Below are positions 24,901-35,768 of a stretch of 61,558 nucleotides of DNA, in pieces. Positions within the stretch are counted from its first letter, which is position 1. Every line of letters begins with the position of its first letter. Under the pieces are notes generated by a model. It did not search any database and had not been told where the DNA came from. It saw only the letters and a list, made by a program, of their open reading frames with translations. The position numbers were made by a program, and so were the translations under genes. Location: positions 1 to 61,558 of the forward strand of contig BDIU01000390.1 of assembly GCA_002118135.1 (NCBI GenBank), read 5' to 3'. This stretch comes from Trebouxia sp. TZW2008 (taxonomy: Eukaryota > Chlorophyta > Trebouxiophyceae > Trebouxiales > Trebouxiaceae).

Positions 24901-27900
24901 CTTAGGCAGGGGAGCCACAGCTGCAGCCACCGCCACCCCTGGGGCTGCCACATTGGGGGTGGCCGCCTTCACTTGGGACAAGGCCCGTACAAAGTCGATG
25001 GGGGTGCCGTCTTTGCCCTCCATGCTGACTGGGTCTAGGCCATCATCACCGTACGTAAGCTGCACAATGCCGCTGGCTGCGTTACGCACCTGCATGCATC
25101 AGGTCACACAAGGCCTTTGCACTGGGACGCTTTGCTTTAGCCAGCAGGCACTATTGGATTGGAATGCTAAATCTTGCTGAAAGACATTGCATAGTCAAGT
25201 GTTATGTCTGTAATTGCATTCTACTGGTGACAAAGCAATCCTTGTCAGTGCTGAAGAAGAGTCATACGTGCCAAATGTTCCCAAAATGCAGCACTGTATT
25301 GTGGCATGATGCAATATGCCATGCAGGCAGCACTTCAAGACCAGGCAGACTCTGCACACGCATTGCAAGCAGGCTGCTCTGATGCCCCTGTTGCTGACAT
25401 GAGCCCGCAGGCTTGCAGAGTTGCTGTGTGTGGCAACAAGCTTGCCAGAGTCAAATTTGTGCCATGCCTATCAGAGGCATCGCTGAGGAGAGAGTGACTG
25501 ATCAAGGCAGTAAGTATGCTGTTGAGCGCCTTCAAACCATGCATCAACAGGTGATGGCCTAGCATGGCCTTTGAAAGGCGCCAAACAGCACAATTCTTGC
25601 CTTGATCACCCACTCTCTTTCCAACCATGACCTCAATACAGGTGCGCCCTAGTTTTGGCGCTGCCACACTTGCTTTCCAGCATCCAGGCAGAAGGTGTGT
25701 CTTGGCTTTGCAGGGAATGGCCTTTGACACATCTTACACAGGACACAAGGCAGGGTCTTGCTGTGCCACCACAGTGGATGTGCAGAACTTGCAAGGACCG
25801 CATCAGCCTGCAACTCACGTAAGCAGTCCCTGTTGTCTTGAGGACTGGTTTCAACACAAGCACAAGGCAGGGTCTCACGGAGCCATCATAGTGAGTGTAC
25901 AGATCCTCTAAGGACTTCATCAATCGGCAACTCATGTAACCAGTCTCTGCTGTGTTGATGGCTGCATTCAACACCCTGTACAATGGGCAGAAAGAAGGAT
26001 CCTACCATGCTATCATAGTGGGCGCATAGAAATTCATCAGCCACTGACTCGTGTAACCTGAGTCTCCTGTGTGAACAAATGTATTTGATGCATTTTGCAA
26101 AGGATGCGATGCAAGGACTCACTGTGCCATCGTAGTGAGTGTACAGATCCTCCAATGACTTCATCAACCGACGACTCATGTATCCAGTCTCTGCTGTCTT
26201 GACAGCTGTGTCCACCAGTCCTTCACGTCCACCCATGGTGTGGAAGAAGAACTCGGTGGCGCTGAGACCAGAGTAGAAGGATGAGGCCACAAAGCCACGC
26301 CCCTCTGGGGTCTTGTCACCCCGGGGAAAGTGCGGCAGACTCCTGTCCTGCACAACCCAGTTTGCTCATGAAGAGGCCTGTAGTCTTGCTGACAAGGCTT
26401 TGCAAGGACAACTGCTCAGGCTGGCCTCAGCAGTACCAGCGAACGCTGAAAGCAACGCACTACGCCTTGACGTATGAGTTCTTGTAGCAATGAAGCAGGG
26501 TGCTGGGCAATTTGCAGTCTCGCGCCCCATGTACGCACTCTTACATTGTAATGACACAGGTATAATAGTGGCAGGGAAACATCATGCAACTGCACATATG
26601 CTTGGACAAGACAAGCAGTGACAAGAGCATCTGCAGGCAGAAGATGAGTGCAGTGCGTGCTTGTCATAAGCCCATGTTGAAAGCTAGCAATGGTCAAGGC
26701 TGTCTGCAAGCAGCAGATATGTGCAGTGCATGTTGAGACGCTGACCTTGAAGCCATTGGGGCACCTCTTGCCGCCCACACTCTGCTGACCCACACACGCA
26801 ACCATCTGGGCAATGTTGATGGGAGACCCTTTGCTGCCACACTGACTCATGTTGAGAGGGCTGTTGTGCCAGTGCAAGGTGTTCATGCACACCTGTATTA
26901 CACAGACTACATGTCCTGAGGATGATGTTGAGGTTGATGTTGATGGGGGGGCCTTTGCTGCCGTACTGACTCATTTTGAGGGGGGTCTTGTGCCAATACG
27001 CACCGCACAGCAAATGTGAGACAAGGCAAGCAAGCTGGACGGGCTTGCTGTGTATTGCACGTGAGATTCATACGGCTGAATGCAGAGTGGGCGGGGGGTG
27101 CATGACACTGCAACCAACCCTATGCACTGCATCCTTATCATCATTCACAAAGCACGTTTGCCGAACAAAACATGTCTGACCTTAGCAGCGTCCTCTCTGA
27201 TGTTGTTCAGCACTCCAGTGACCACCTGCTCCAAGCTCTCCTCAGCATTACAGCCAGCCTCAAGCTTGAGCTGCCCCTTGCTGAAGTCCCTGATGTAGGC
27301 CTGCACCTTGCTGTACCCCGTGCTCACAGTCTGCTGCTTCTTGTCCACAAGGACTGGCGCTGGTGTCACATCGTCAATGCCTATGGAGAAGCCTCTGTTG
27401 CCAATGAAGCGTGCGCTGAGCTTGGCCAGGCGGTTCATGCAGCTGGCAGCCACCAGAGCAGAGTAGTCAGTGTTCAGCACCTGTAGCATCAGCATGATAC
27501 TTAGCCTAAAGTCCAAGTGAACATCACCTGATACTTACAAAACTATGTTTGCAGGGCCCAGACAGGCCAAGCAACAACCTGACAGACAGCAACATTGCTG
27601 GGCTTGGAAGGGTTGCCGATGGCTGAAGCGTGCCACAAGTACAGAAGGGGTGCACCTGGAAAAGGCCAGCCTTGTTGCCTCCTCCTAGGGTAGCTTTGCC
27701 CAGGCGACCACACATGAGCTGACTGTTGCGGAAGCAAATGTAGCCGTCCATAGGGCACATGTGCTCGCCACTTGTATAGATCTTCTCCTTGGTCTCTAGG
27801 TTGACATACACCCTGCAAAGCAACGACGGTGCTGCTGATCATGACACAAGCTGCCAGGTTGCGGCTAGCTTAATGCAGATGGCAAAGAGGTGTATGAGCA

Positions 27901-30900
27901 ACGTCAGACATGGCTTCCTTCTGTCAGCTGGATTGGCTGTAACCAGCTACAGTTCAATGATCAGCAGCAGGCTAAAAGTCAAGGTCTTTCGTTAATTTCA
28001 CTGGAAGTAGCTGTGATGCCATGAAAGCAAAATCATGCAGTTTGCAGCAATACACTCTTGAACAGACAGCTGTGCAGAGACTGTAGTGCTGAACAATGCA
28101 CTGCAAGCATGTACAAAGCAATACTTTGGTCAAGGCATGACATGGGCAGAGGTCACAAGGTGGCTGCATGTGGGCGCATGATAGCTGGGCAATGCTCTGC
28201 AAGCATGCATGCAGCAAAACATTGGTGAGAGCATAACATGGGTAGCTGCCTGCCATGCAAGAAATAGTGAGGTCATGATGTTGACACAAACCTGTGAGAG
28301 CAGCTCACATGTCACCTTCTACGCTGTCATATGGCCATAAGACCGGGTTGAAACTCACCTGGTGGCTGCATGTGGATGCATGATAGCTGGGCAAGCATGC
28401 ATGCGGCAAAACATTGGGAAGAGCATGACGTGGGTAGCTGCCTGCTGGTTAGGAGACAGTGAGGTCATGCTGTTGGCATGAAGCTGTGGAAGAGGGGCTC
28501 TAATGTTGCCTTCTATGCTGTCACAAGGCCAGTAAACCAGGGTTAGACTCACCTGGTGGCCGCATTGGGGCGCACCATACCTCATCCATGCTTTGCAAGT
28601 ATGCATGCAGCAAAGCATTCTTTGAAAAATGACATGGATAGCTGCCTGCTATGTAGGAGACAATGCAGTCAGACTGTTGGCATGAAGCTGTGAGAGAGGT
28701 TCCAAATTTGCCTTGTAGGCTGTCACAAGGCCACCAGACCAGGGCAAGACTAACCTGGTGGCTGCGTTGGGGCGCACCATGGCACTGAAGACTTGCTTGC
28801 CAGTCCACAGCTCCACAGGCTTCAGGATGGCGGGCACAGGCAGGTCAAAGCTCTCTGCTGCGTCGCCCATGTAGGTGCACAGCAGCCCAAACTCGCTCCT
28901 GCTGTAGAAGCGGTCCTTGGCTGTCAGCAGGAAGGCTGATGTCAGAAAGTCCTGCAAACCAGGTGCAAATAGCATGTGAGTGCGCAGCAGCCAAAGCTCA
29001 CTCTTGCTATTGGAGCGGTCCTTGGCTGTCAGCTGGAATGCTGATGTCAGAAGTCCTGCAAATTCAGGTGCAAACAGCATATAGGTGCACAGCAGCCCAA
29101 ACTCGCTCCTGCTATAGAAGCGGTCCTTGACTGTCAATAGGAAGGCTGATGTCAAACAGTCCTGCAAACCAGATGCAAGATGATGACTGGCTGCTCAAAC
29201 TTCTCTGCTGCGTCTCCCATGTGAGTGCACAGCAGCTCAAACTCGCTCCTGCGGTAGAAGCGGTCCTTGGCTGTCAGCAGAAAGGCTGATGTCAGGACCT
29301 CCTGCAAAACAGAACAAAACAATAAACTGCAAGGTGTGCCAATTTTGCATTGTGATCGTTACCTGAAGTGACTCATATATGATTCTTGCAGGTTGCTGCT
29401 TTGTTGCCAGTTTTACAGGACTGCTTGTGCAAAATCGACTTCGTCAAAGCCACTTGACTCTACAGTTGTCTTGCTGATTGGGGTCAATGATCACAAGCTC
29501 TTCAAAGACTACATCAGGTTTTGCCTTCTGACTTCTTTGAGTAGGTTGTGACTGTCGCACGCTACACTGAGACAGCAAAGGCTACTAAGGCGCCACAAGC
29601 AAAAGCAAGCAGGGCACCTGTGTGGCTGCAATCAGGATTTCTCCGTTTTTGGGTGTGCACAGGTTGTTCATGACGCCCATCAGCTGGCTGGCCTCAGTCT
29701 TGGCTTCCTGCGTTTGTGGCACATGCAGGTTCATCTCATCCCCATCAAAGTCTGCGTTGTAGGGGCTGCACACGCACTCATTGAAGCGGAATGTCCTGCA
29801 GCATTACAGGCTGTTGATGCCATGCAAACGACGTACATCCTTTGAGCTGTCAGCTGACAGACTGGCTGTTGGACAGTGGCAACCTGTCATGGAATGGTGC
29901 TTCAGCAGCAGCTGAAAGTCTCCACAGACAAACTTAGGGCCAATAGCGGCAATCCAGAAAGCTTGCAGCAAGGCAGATGGCAGGCAAGCATCATCCACAG
30001 CATGGAAAACCCTCACGATTGAAAAGCACAGGAGGCAATGGCCTACTATTCCTGTGTTTGAAACGAGCCTTCTGAAGATTCCGCCCTAAGCACAAAGTGA
30101 GCAAAGGAAACAGGGGCGCACCTCCAAGGCATGACCCTGACCCTATGGGCCATGATGGACATGCGATGCAATGAGGGCTGCCGGTTGAAGAGGGCAATGT
30201 CCCCATCCATCAGGTGCCGCTCCACCACATCACCCACCTTCAGTTCAGCTGCCAGCTTGCGCCGGTCCCCGTACTTCAGGAACCACCGCCCACCATCCAG
30301 CATCACATGGTTTGCGCCAGGCCAGCAAGCCACCCCTGTTGGCAAACCTCTCATATTCATTCAGAACACAAGGGTTGAGAAGTCTGCTAAAGCCAGCTTA
30401 GTGCTGTACAGCATATTGGTTTTGTTGATGTACATGGCTGCTGGTGAAAGACTTGGCTGAGTGCTTCTGATGCAGAACTGCTGTGCTGATTGCGCATCCT
30501 GCACAAATTGAAGATACATGGCCACTTGACACAGCCATACAAGACATGAGCATGCGACACGGCAAGACATGTATGTTACAGCTGGATACAGTGCAAAACG
30601 CTGTGCTGTATCTCACCTACATGATGATACAACAAAGCTGTTGAACATGATGATGCATCAGATGCCAAGGTAGTCGGTAGTTTGAGTTGCCAACTGCCTT
30701 GGCAACATAATGGGCATTACATTGTTGACAACATACTGGCGCAGCTTGGCAATGTTGTGGTCTTGGGACCGTGTATGAAAATGTGATAGGCAGCATAAGC
30801 AGGCATCATGGCGTTCAGTATACACTGGCGCAGGTTTTCATTGTTGTGATCTGTGACAGTGATGGGCAATGCCATAAGCAACATACCGTTCAGCACACAC

Positions 30901-33900
30901 TGGCGCAGCTTGTCAATGTTGTGGTCTGTGACTGTGTCTGGGAAAGTGAGGATCTGGGCCACCAGCTTCGGCACACACACCTCATCCACACGCAGATTGG
31001 GGTCTGGAGAGATGACTGTGCGCCCACTGAAGTCCACACGCTTCCCTGATAGGTTCCCTCTGAATCGACCCTGCTTGCCCTTGAGCCTTTGCACTAGACC
31101 CCTGAGGCAAAGAGAGACAGAAAGATCAACTTTCAGGGTTCACAACATGGACTCAGCTTCCACACATAATCACATTTGAGGGTGATGCCAAATATTCTAG
31201 AAGCAATGTACAACACAGCAAATGTTTTGCTTTGTCATTGGAATGTCTAGCAAGAAAGTGCTGCGCAATGTGTAAGCCAGGTAAAGTGGTGCGCATCTGC
31301 AATGCAACAGCTGGCACAGTCAGTCATAATGACGCCCTTGCAACAAGTTGAGATTGGACATGCAAAGATGCTAACGCCAAATGAACACAGACTCTGCCTA
31401 GCAACAAAGCTGTGAAAGGTCACCTGGTGGGCTTGGTGGGGACCCCCACATGATTTGCTTGTAGTCCAGGCAGGTCACTGTTGACAAAGGCCGCGCAGTT
31501 GATCTGCAGCATGTCCCAATGTTCCATCACTTGCTCAATGCCAGCTCCCTTCTCCATGTCTGCTCTCAACCCGTTGTTGTACAGGATGATGTCCTGCATA
31601 GCACACTTATGGCATCAGCATGCTTTGACAATCGGACAAGGTATACAGCATATGGTTTTGCTTCAGGGCTGTGCATCAAGCCAGTCAGTACTACCACACA
31701 TTTTCTGCTGATCTCAACCAAATCCATTCACCATGCAAGTGAAGTTGGCTGTTTCTCATCCCTGTTTGCATCCACTCATAGCAACATAAAGGTCACAAGA
31801 TGTGCAAAGAGCTTTGTGTGCAAAATTTTGCCGTGCTAAGTCTGTGATCAGATCATGGATGTGGCTCGTCAAGCCAACATTTCACTGCAGGAGATCAACA
31901 GGCAGTTGTAAAGCTTACCCGGAGCTTGACTGTCAAGTCATCCTGATTGCTGTCCTGGCCTGAGTCCATGTCAACACATGGCTAAATGCACAATGGGGGC
32001 CATCAGCACAAGCACAGGTGGTTATTGAGCTTACCCGGAGTCTGACTGTCAGGTCATCCTCATTGCTGCCCTGGCCTGAGTCCATGTCAACAGAGGGCCG
32101 GATGCACACAGGGGGCACCGGCACATGCGTCATAATCAGGTACTCTGGCCTCTCTGCTACGTCCAGCAGGATACAATCTTCTGCAGTGATGGCAGAAAAC
32201 AGCGCCAGCACCCTCAAGGGTGTCAAGTCATCTGCAACCTGCAGTGGCATCACGAGGGAATGAGGTGTCGCCAAATCTGCAATCTGCAGCACTGCAGGTA
32301 GTCCTGTGCTTGAGATGTCAAGTCGTCTGCAGTCAGCGCAGACAACAGCGCCACCATCCTCGAGGGTGTCAAGTCATCTGCAAGCCGCAGTGGCATCACA
32401 ACCTGTCAAGTGAATGAGATATCGCCAAATCTGCAACCTGCAGCACTGCAGGCAGCTCTGTGCATGAGATGTCAAGTCCTTTTCAGTGATGGCAGAGAAC
32501 AGCGCCAGCACCCTCAAGGGAGTCAGGTCTCTTGCAACCTGCAGCGCAACAACCAATTGTGCGAATGCGGTTCCAAGTCATCTGCAATCTGCGGCACAAC
32601 AAGCTGTTGTGTGCATCAGGCGTCAAGTCATCAGCATTCTGCATCATCAGAATCAGCCATGTACTGGCAAATTGTCTGCAAGCTGCTGCACCACAGTCAA
32701 TCCTGTGACTGAGGTGTCAAGTTGTCTGCAACCTGTAGCATTAGCATCAATTTGTGAACAGCATTTGGGTCTGATCGACTTAAAATATTTGAGTTTGCAA
32801 GGTGTAGTGCTGGTTCCCATCAAGCTGTGCACAAGAGGAGTGAAAGACAGATTTGCCTCACATTTGTCAGCAACTTACAAATACTTCCAGCACACTGCCT
32901 GGAAAAGATTGGTGCAAATCCAGGTTATGCAGTCAGCAAACATGACCCTCAAATCACCTTCAATTGCACCAGCAACAGTGATCATTGGGGCAACATCACA
33001 ATTTCCTAACAATGGGAGGGATAGTGCAAAAGGGATGACGGGCAGGTGATTGCTCAATGTACCTTCTTGACAAAAGGCCTGATCTGCTCATTGTGTGATA
33101 TTGCCTCCTCAAACGTCTCCACATAGTTTTCAAGCTCTGCTGTGTTTGACCTATCCTTGTACTTCTCATGAATCAGTTTCAAAGCCCCAGAGATCCTCCT
33201 GTAAACAAGCAGCACTATCTCAATCACAATGATGGAGAGCTTTCACGCTTTGTCAAAGACTGTCATGCACAAACAGAGCCACGGCTGCTTGCATGCACGC
33301 ATGGCAACCTGTCCAGACTCAAACTGCCATCAGGGTGCTTGTCTGATGTTGTGGGGTGTCAAATGCAACAGGCTTATTGGATTGTGCTGTGGACTACACC
33401 ACAACAGAGAGCCTTGGCTGACCACATGCACCCGCCCTCATGTGCGCAAAACAAGCTGTCATCTGGGTGCTTGTCTGATGACGTAGAGTGCAGCAGGCTT
33501 CACTCAATTGTGCCAATGACTGCATGCACACGCTCTCATGTGTGCAGAACAAGCGGTCATGTGGGTGCTTGTCTGATAATTTGGACTGCAGGAATGCAAA
33601 CAGCTTTTGTGACTGTGACAATGACTGCGCAACTGCCAAAAGCCTTGGCTGATTGCATGCGCTCATGTGTGCAAATCAAGCTGTCATGTGCATGCTTGCT
33701 TGATGGCATGGAACGGTCACTGGAGGCTTACTTGACTGTGCCGTTGACTGCACCACACCAAGGGCACAGTTTCACCCGCTTGCACCTGTCCTGAATCTGC
33801 TTGAAGGTAGCTGTCTTCTGCATACGCTCCAGGCCGGGCTTTTGCATGCGCCTGCAAGCCAAAGCTTACAATCATTGACTTGCTGGTAGCCAGAGAATGA

Positions 33901-35011
33901 ACATGATCTGTTGAATGAGAAGCAGACGCAGAGTTGCGCAGGGTTCAGACTGAGCTGCCTGACAAGACTTGACCAAAAAGAAGCTGTGATACCTCACTTT
34001 CCCAGTGAAGCTCCCAGTGAAGCAGAAACTTGTCAAGAAATGTCACACCAGCTTAATCTGGCAGCTGCGTGCATGACAGTCGTGTTGGCATGCTTCATTG
34101 GTGCTCACGTTTGACATGGTGCAATGCTTGCGACTTAGTGCTAAACAGCTTGTGCATACCAAGATTGTCAGAAGCACTGACAGTAACAGGTTGACTGCAA
34201 GCTTACTTGAGGTACTTGCGCCTCTCGTGGTCGTCCAGCAGTACGTGTGAGCAGTTCTTGCAGATACACTGCAGGATGCTGATGGTTGCCTTCTGGTACC
34301 CAATATGTAACACAGGCAGTTCCAGCTTGATGTAGCCTGCAGCAGTGTATTTGCAGGGTCAACATCACCACTGACGTGCTTTCTGGTAAGGCTCTGTGAC
34401 CCGGCTAAGTACATATCAAAGGTGTTTTTCAGGCATCTTGCATGGCAAGGCAAGAAGCAATCGATGTAGCGAGAGGTTGTACCAAAGTGCCCTGTGCAAT
34501 CTGCCAGTTTTTGACCGCATGTTTGGCATACAGTTGATTTGTTGCTGATGCCCTGAAGCAAGCATTTGAGTCAGTTGTCAGAACCAATGCTTATAGTGGG
34601 AACATCAAGAGTCTATATTCACCAAGTGAGGGTCCAGCGGGCCACCCTGGAAAGGCTTCCTGTCCGCCAACTGCACACAAAATCAACTTGGAGAACATGT
34701 GGTCTGAAACCTGGCCCTCAAAACAGAAAAGCTTTTGCAATACAGTTTCGATCAACAAGCCCGCAAGACAGGACTTACATGAAATAGCTGGCCTTGGTAA
34801 ACGTTGACCTCGCCTGTATTGACGACTTCGCCCGGGGACATGAGGTTAAACCGCACTTGTTTGCTGCATACAAGCAGTGTTGAGCCAAGTGTAAAGGAAG
34901 ACAGACAGCGCAGGTGCAGCAGCATGCGCACATCTTCCTTGGGACTTTCGGCGACTCATAAGGCTCCTTCGTACTGACCAACTCCTGGACCTTCGGCGTC
35001 GTAGCGGCCAT
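18997..35011 (-). CDS. RPC1: DNA-directed RNA polymerase III subunit RPC1
   Basis: The 24 exons are 34932-35011, 34779-34863, 34623-34670, 34483-34552, 34207-34337, 33732-33851, 33063-33198, 32035-32238, 31424-31593, 30887-31101, 30122-30335, 29618-29795, 28755-28951, 27656-27812, 27181-27480, 26746-26892, 26123-26347, 24790-25089, 24316-24481, 23608-23777, 22220-22461, 21330-21578, 19821-20046 and 18997-19251, giving about 1427 aa (human 1390). This is the catalytic subunit of nuclear Pol III (tRNA and 5S transcription). Seen directly: zinc ligands [22 protein letters not shown] and [15 protein letters not shown]; catalytic [10 protein letters not shown] (about residue 500); bridge helix [20 protein letters not shown]; trigger-loop [21 protein letters not shown]-terminal [13 protein letters not shown]. 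It matches Pol III rather than Pol I or II and has no heptad tail. Exon 5 has one extra A. Intron 19 has a GC donor. Most introns hold partial exon copies. Confidence 0.96.
19300..19417 (-). repeat. Head copy of RPC1 exon 24
   Basis: A diverged copy of the first ~110 bases of the last exon lies just upstream of it. [13 protein letters not shown] is readable, followed by [14 protein letters not shown]. Confidence 0.85.
19431..19457 (+). repeat. CAG trinucleotide run
   Basis: About eight to nine CAG units lie in RPC1 intron 23. Confidence 0.9.
19671..20935 (-). repeat. Tail copy and at least four head copies of RPC1 exon 23
   Basis: A copy of the 3' ~90 bases of exon 23 ([10 protein letters not shown], donor) lies downstream at about 19671-19779. 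Diverged copies of the 5' part ([24 protein letters not shown]) lie upstream at about 20087-20190, 20262-20420, 20490-20590, 20625-20735 and a weak one at 20805-20935. Several carry frameshifts or stops. The intact exon is 19821-20046. Confidence 0.85.
21148..21268 (-). repeat. Tail copy of RPC1 exon 22
   Basis: The 3' ~110 bases of exon 22 with its donor recur downstream. [11 protein letters not shown] and VINNLDNG are readable. Confidence 0.8.
21597..21631. repeat. TA-rich simple repeat
   Basis: An imperfect TATATA/TAGTTAT run just outside the acceptor of RPC1 exon 22. Confidence 0.85.
21935..22140 (-). repeat. Two tail copies of RPC1 exon 21
   Basis: The 3' part of exon 21 ([19 protein letters not shown] and donor) recurs downstream at about 21935-22085. 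A second, poorer copy lies at 22085-22140. Confidence 0.85.
22500..23165 (-). repeat. Five tandem head copies of RPC1 exon 21
   Basis: Units of about 150-175 bases repeat the acceptor and first ~85 bases of exon 21 upstream of the real exon. [26 protein letters not shown] is recognisable in four units, and a shorter fragment is present at 22505-22570. Confidence 0.88.
23262..23550 (-). repeat. Two tail copies of RPC1 exon 20
   Basis: The 3' part of the trigger-loop exon ([14 protein letters not shown], donor) recurs downstream at about 23425-23550 and, more decayed, at 23262-23390. Confidence 0.85.
23880..24260 (-). repeat. Tail copies of RPC1 exon 19 and CAG-rich repeats
   Basis: A copy of the last ~40 bases of exon 19, including a GC-type donor, lies at about 24165-24210. 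The rest is a run of short units rich in GCTGCAGCAACAG that appear related to the same segment. Confidence 0.6.
25730..26065 (-). repeat. Three tail copies of RPC1 exon 17
   Basis: The last ~70-85 bases of exon 17 ([20 protein letters not shown]) recur at about 25740-25825, 25883-25950 and 26000-26065 downstream of the real exon, with increasing decay. Confidence 0.85.
26905..27010 (-). repeat. Head copy of RPC1 exon 16
   Basis: The first ~95 bases of exon 16 recur upstream ([14 protein letters not shown] in the copy, [14 protein letters not shown] in the exon). Confidence 0.85.
28120..28750 (-). repeat. Tandem tail copies of RPC1 exon 13
   Basis: Roughly four units of about 180-200 bases, each carrying the end of exon 13 (RPNAATR and donor) plus adjoining intron, lie downstream of the real exon at 28755-28951. 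Confidence 0.8.
28970..29305 (-). repeat. Three tandem head copies of RPC1 exon 13
   Basis: Three units of about 105-120 bases repeat the acceptor and first ~85 bases of exon 13 upstream of it. [20 protein letters not shown] is recognisable in each. Confidence 0.9.
30715..30880 (-). repeat. Two tail copies of RPC1 exon 10
   Basis: The last ~45 bases of exon 10 ([13 protein letters not shown]) recur twice downstream, at about 30715-30770 and 30805-30860. Confidence 0.8.
31910..32034 (-). repeat. Tail copy of RPC1 exon 8
   Basis: About 60 bases ending in the donor ([18 protein letters not shown]) are repeated about 115 bases downstream. Confidence 0.9.
32245..32750 (-). repeat. Head copies of RPC1 exon 8
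   Basis: At least two clear copies of the first ~75 bases of exon 8 ([18 protein letters not shown]) lie at about 32318-32400 and 32463-32545. Shorter fragments continue to 32750. All are upstream of the real exon. Confidence 0.85.
33290..33725 (-). repeat. Tandem tail copies of RPC1 exon 6
   Basis: Three to four degenerate units of about 110-130 bases repeat the zinc-ribbon end of exon 6 (CGAVNGTVK) plus following intron, downstream of the real exon. Confidence 0.7.
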
Positions 35012-35296
35012 TTTTCTGTCGAAACTACGTCGATCACAGCGGATCCTATAAGTCTACGAAAGCGGTCTCGGCTCGTGCGCGCACGTGGCACTGCAGCAAT
35101 ACAGCCGCAGTGCCAAAACGTGCCTTCGGCAACGCCGGGCTGACGCCCTCAAAGGGCTGGTGCGTCGCGTATAACAAGTTGCTATAGTCAAAGTCAAAGC
35201 CGCTCGTAAGGGCTTGTGGAACCCTTGCCCTGCAGCTGTGTGCGCAGCTGCACATCCTGATATGAGATGACTCAACGCGATGCAGCGCAAACGAAT

Positions 35297-35312
35297 GCTC
35301 GCACTTGCGAGC
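35297..35312. promoter_or_regulatory. Palindromic site in the right arm
   Basis: GCTCGCACTTGCGAGC is the counterpart of 15879-15894. The arms stay perfectly complementary although one base pair has changed in both arms. It lies about 290 bases upstream of the RPC1 start, so it may now serve that gene. Confidence 0.4.
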
Positions 35313-35768
35313 GCAAAGCGTTCTCAACGCGCTCTGCGAGCAGTCATTGGCCTGCGCTGCGCACTTTGCCTGCACGGACATCAACATCGAGATCGGTCGC
35401 ATTCGCGCAACTCGCTAACGACTTGACTGCGGGCTTCTCGATAGGACAGGCTCAGTCACAAGAGCTCCGACCGCTCATCAGAATTTGAATCATCATGTTA
35501 CCACTTGATCAGGCGTTCCGACTTAGTTCGTCCATTCGTCAAATTGACCAAGGCAGTGTCTGCGGCTCTTACTCTTTGTCGCTGATCAGCCGGACCCACT
35601 GCCGCGTGCGTCACGGCAACATAAACGCGCCTTTCCCATGTCAATGTCCAGCGCGTTATGCACGCTGAATTGCGAGGGCGTCCAGCTGCTGCAGCAGCTA
35701 CACTGCAGCACACTGAGGTGTATTTGAGAGGTTGCCCAGTCAGGCCTTCGTCTCATCAGCTAAGCAAA

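Noticed and set aside
18997..35011. Many separate short polymerase genes or several RPC1 paralogues
   Set aside because: One phase-consistent 24-exon path explains the intact exons. The remaining matches are partial copies lacking one end and often carrying stops.
18997..35011. RNA polymerase II or I largest subunit
   Set aside because: There is no C-terminal heptad repeat, and [10 protein letters not shown], exon 22-24 order and the [12 protein letters not shown] tail follow Pol III.
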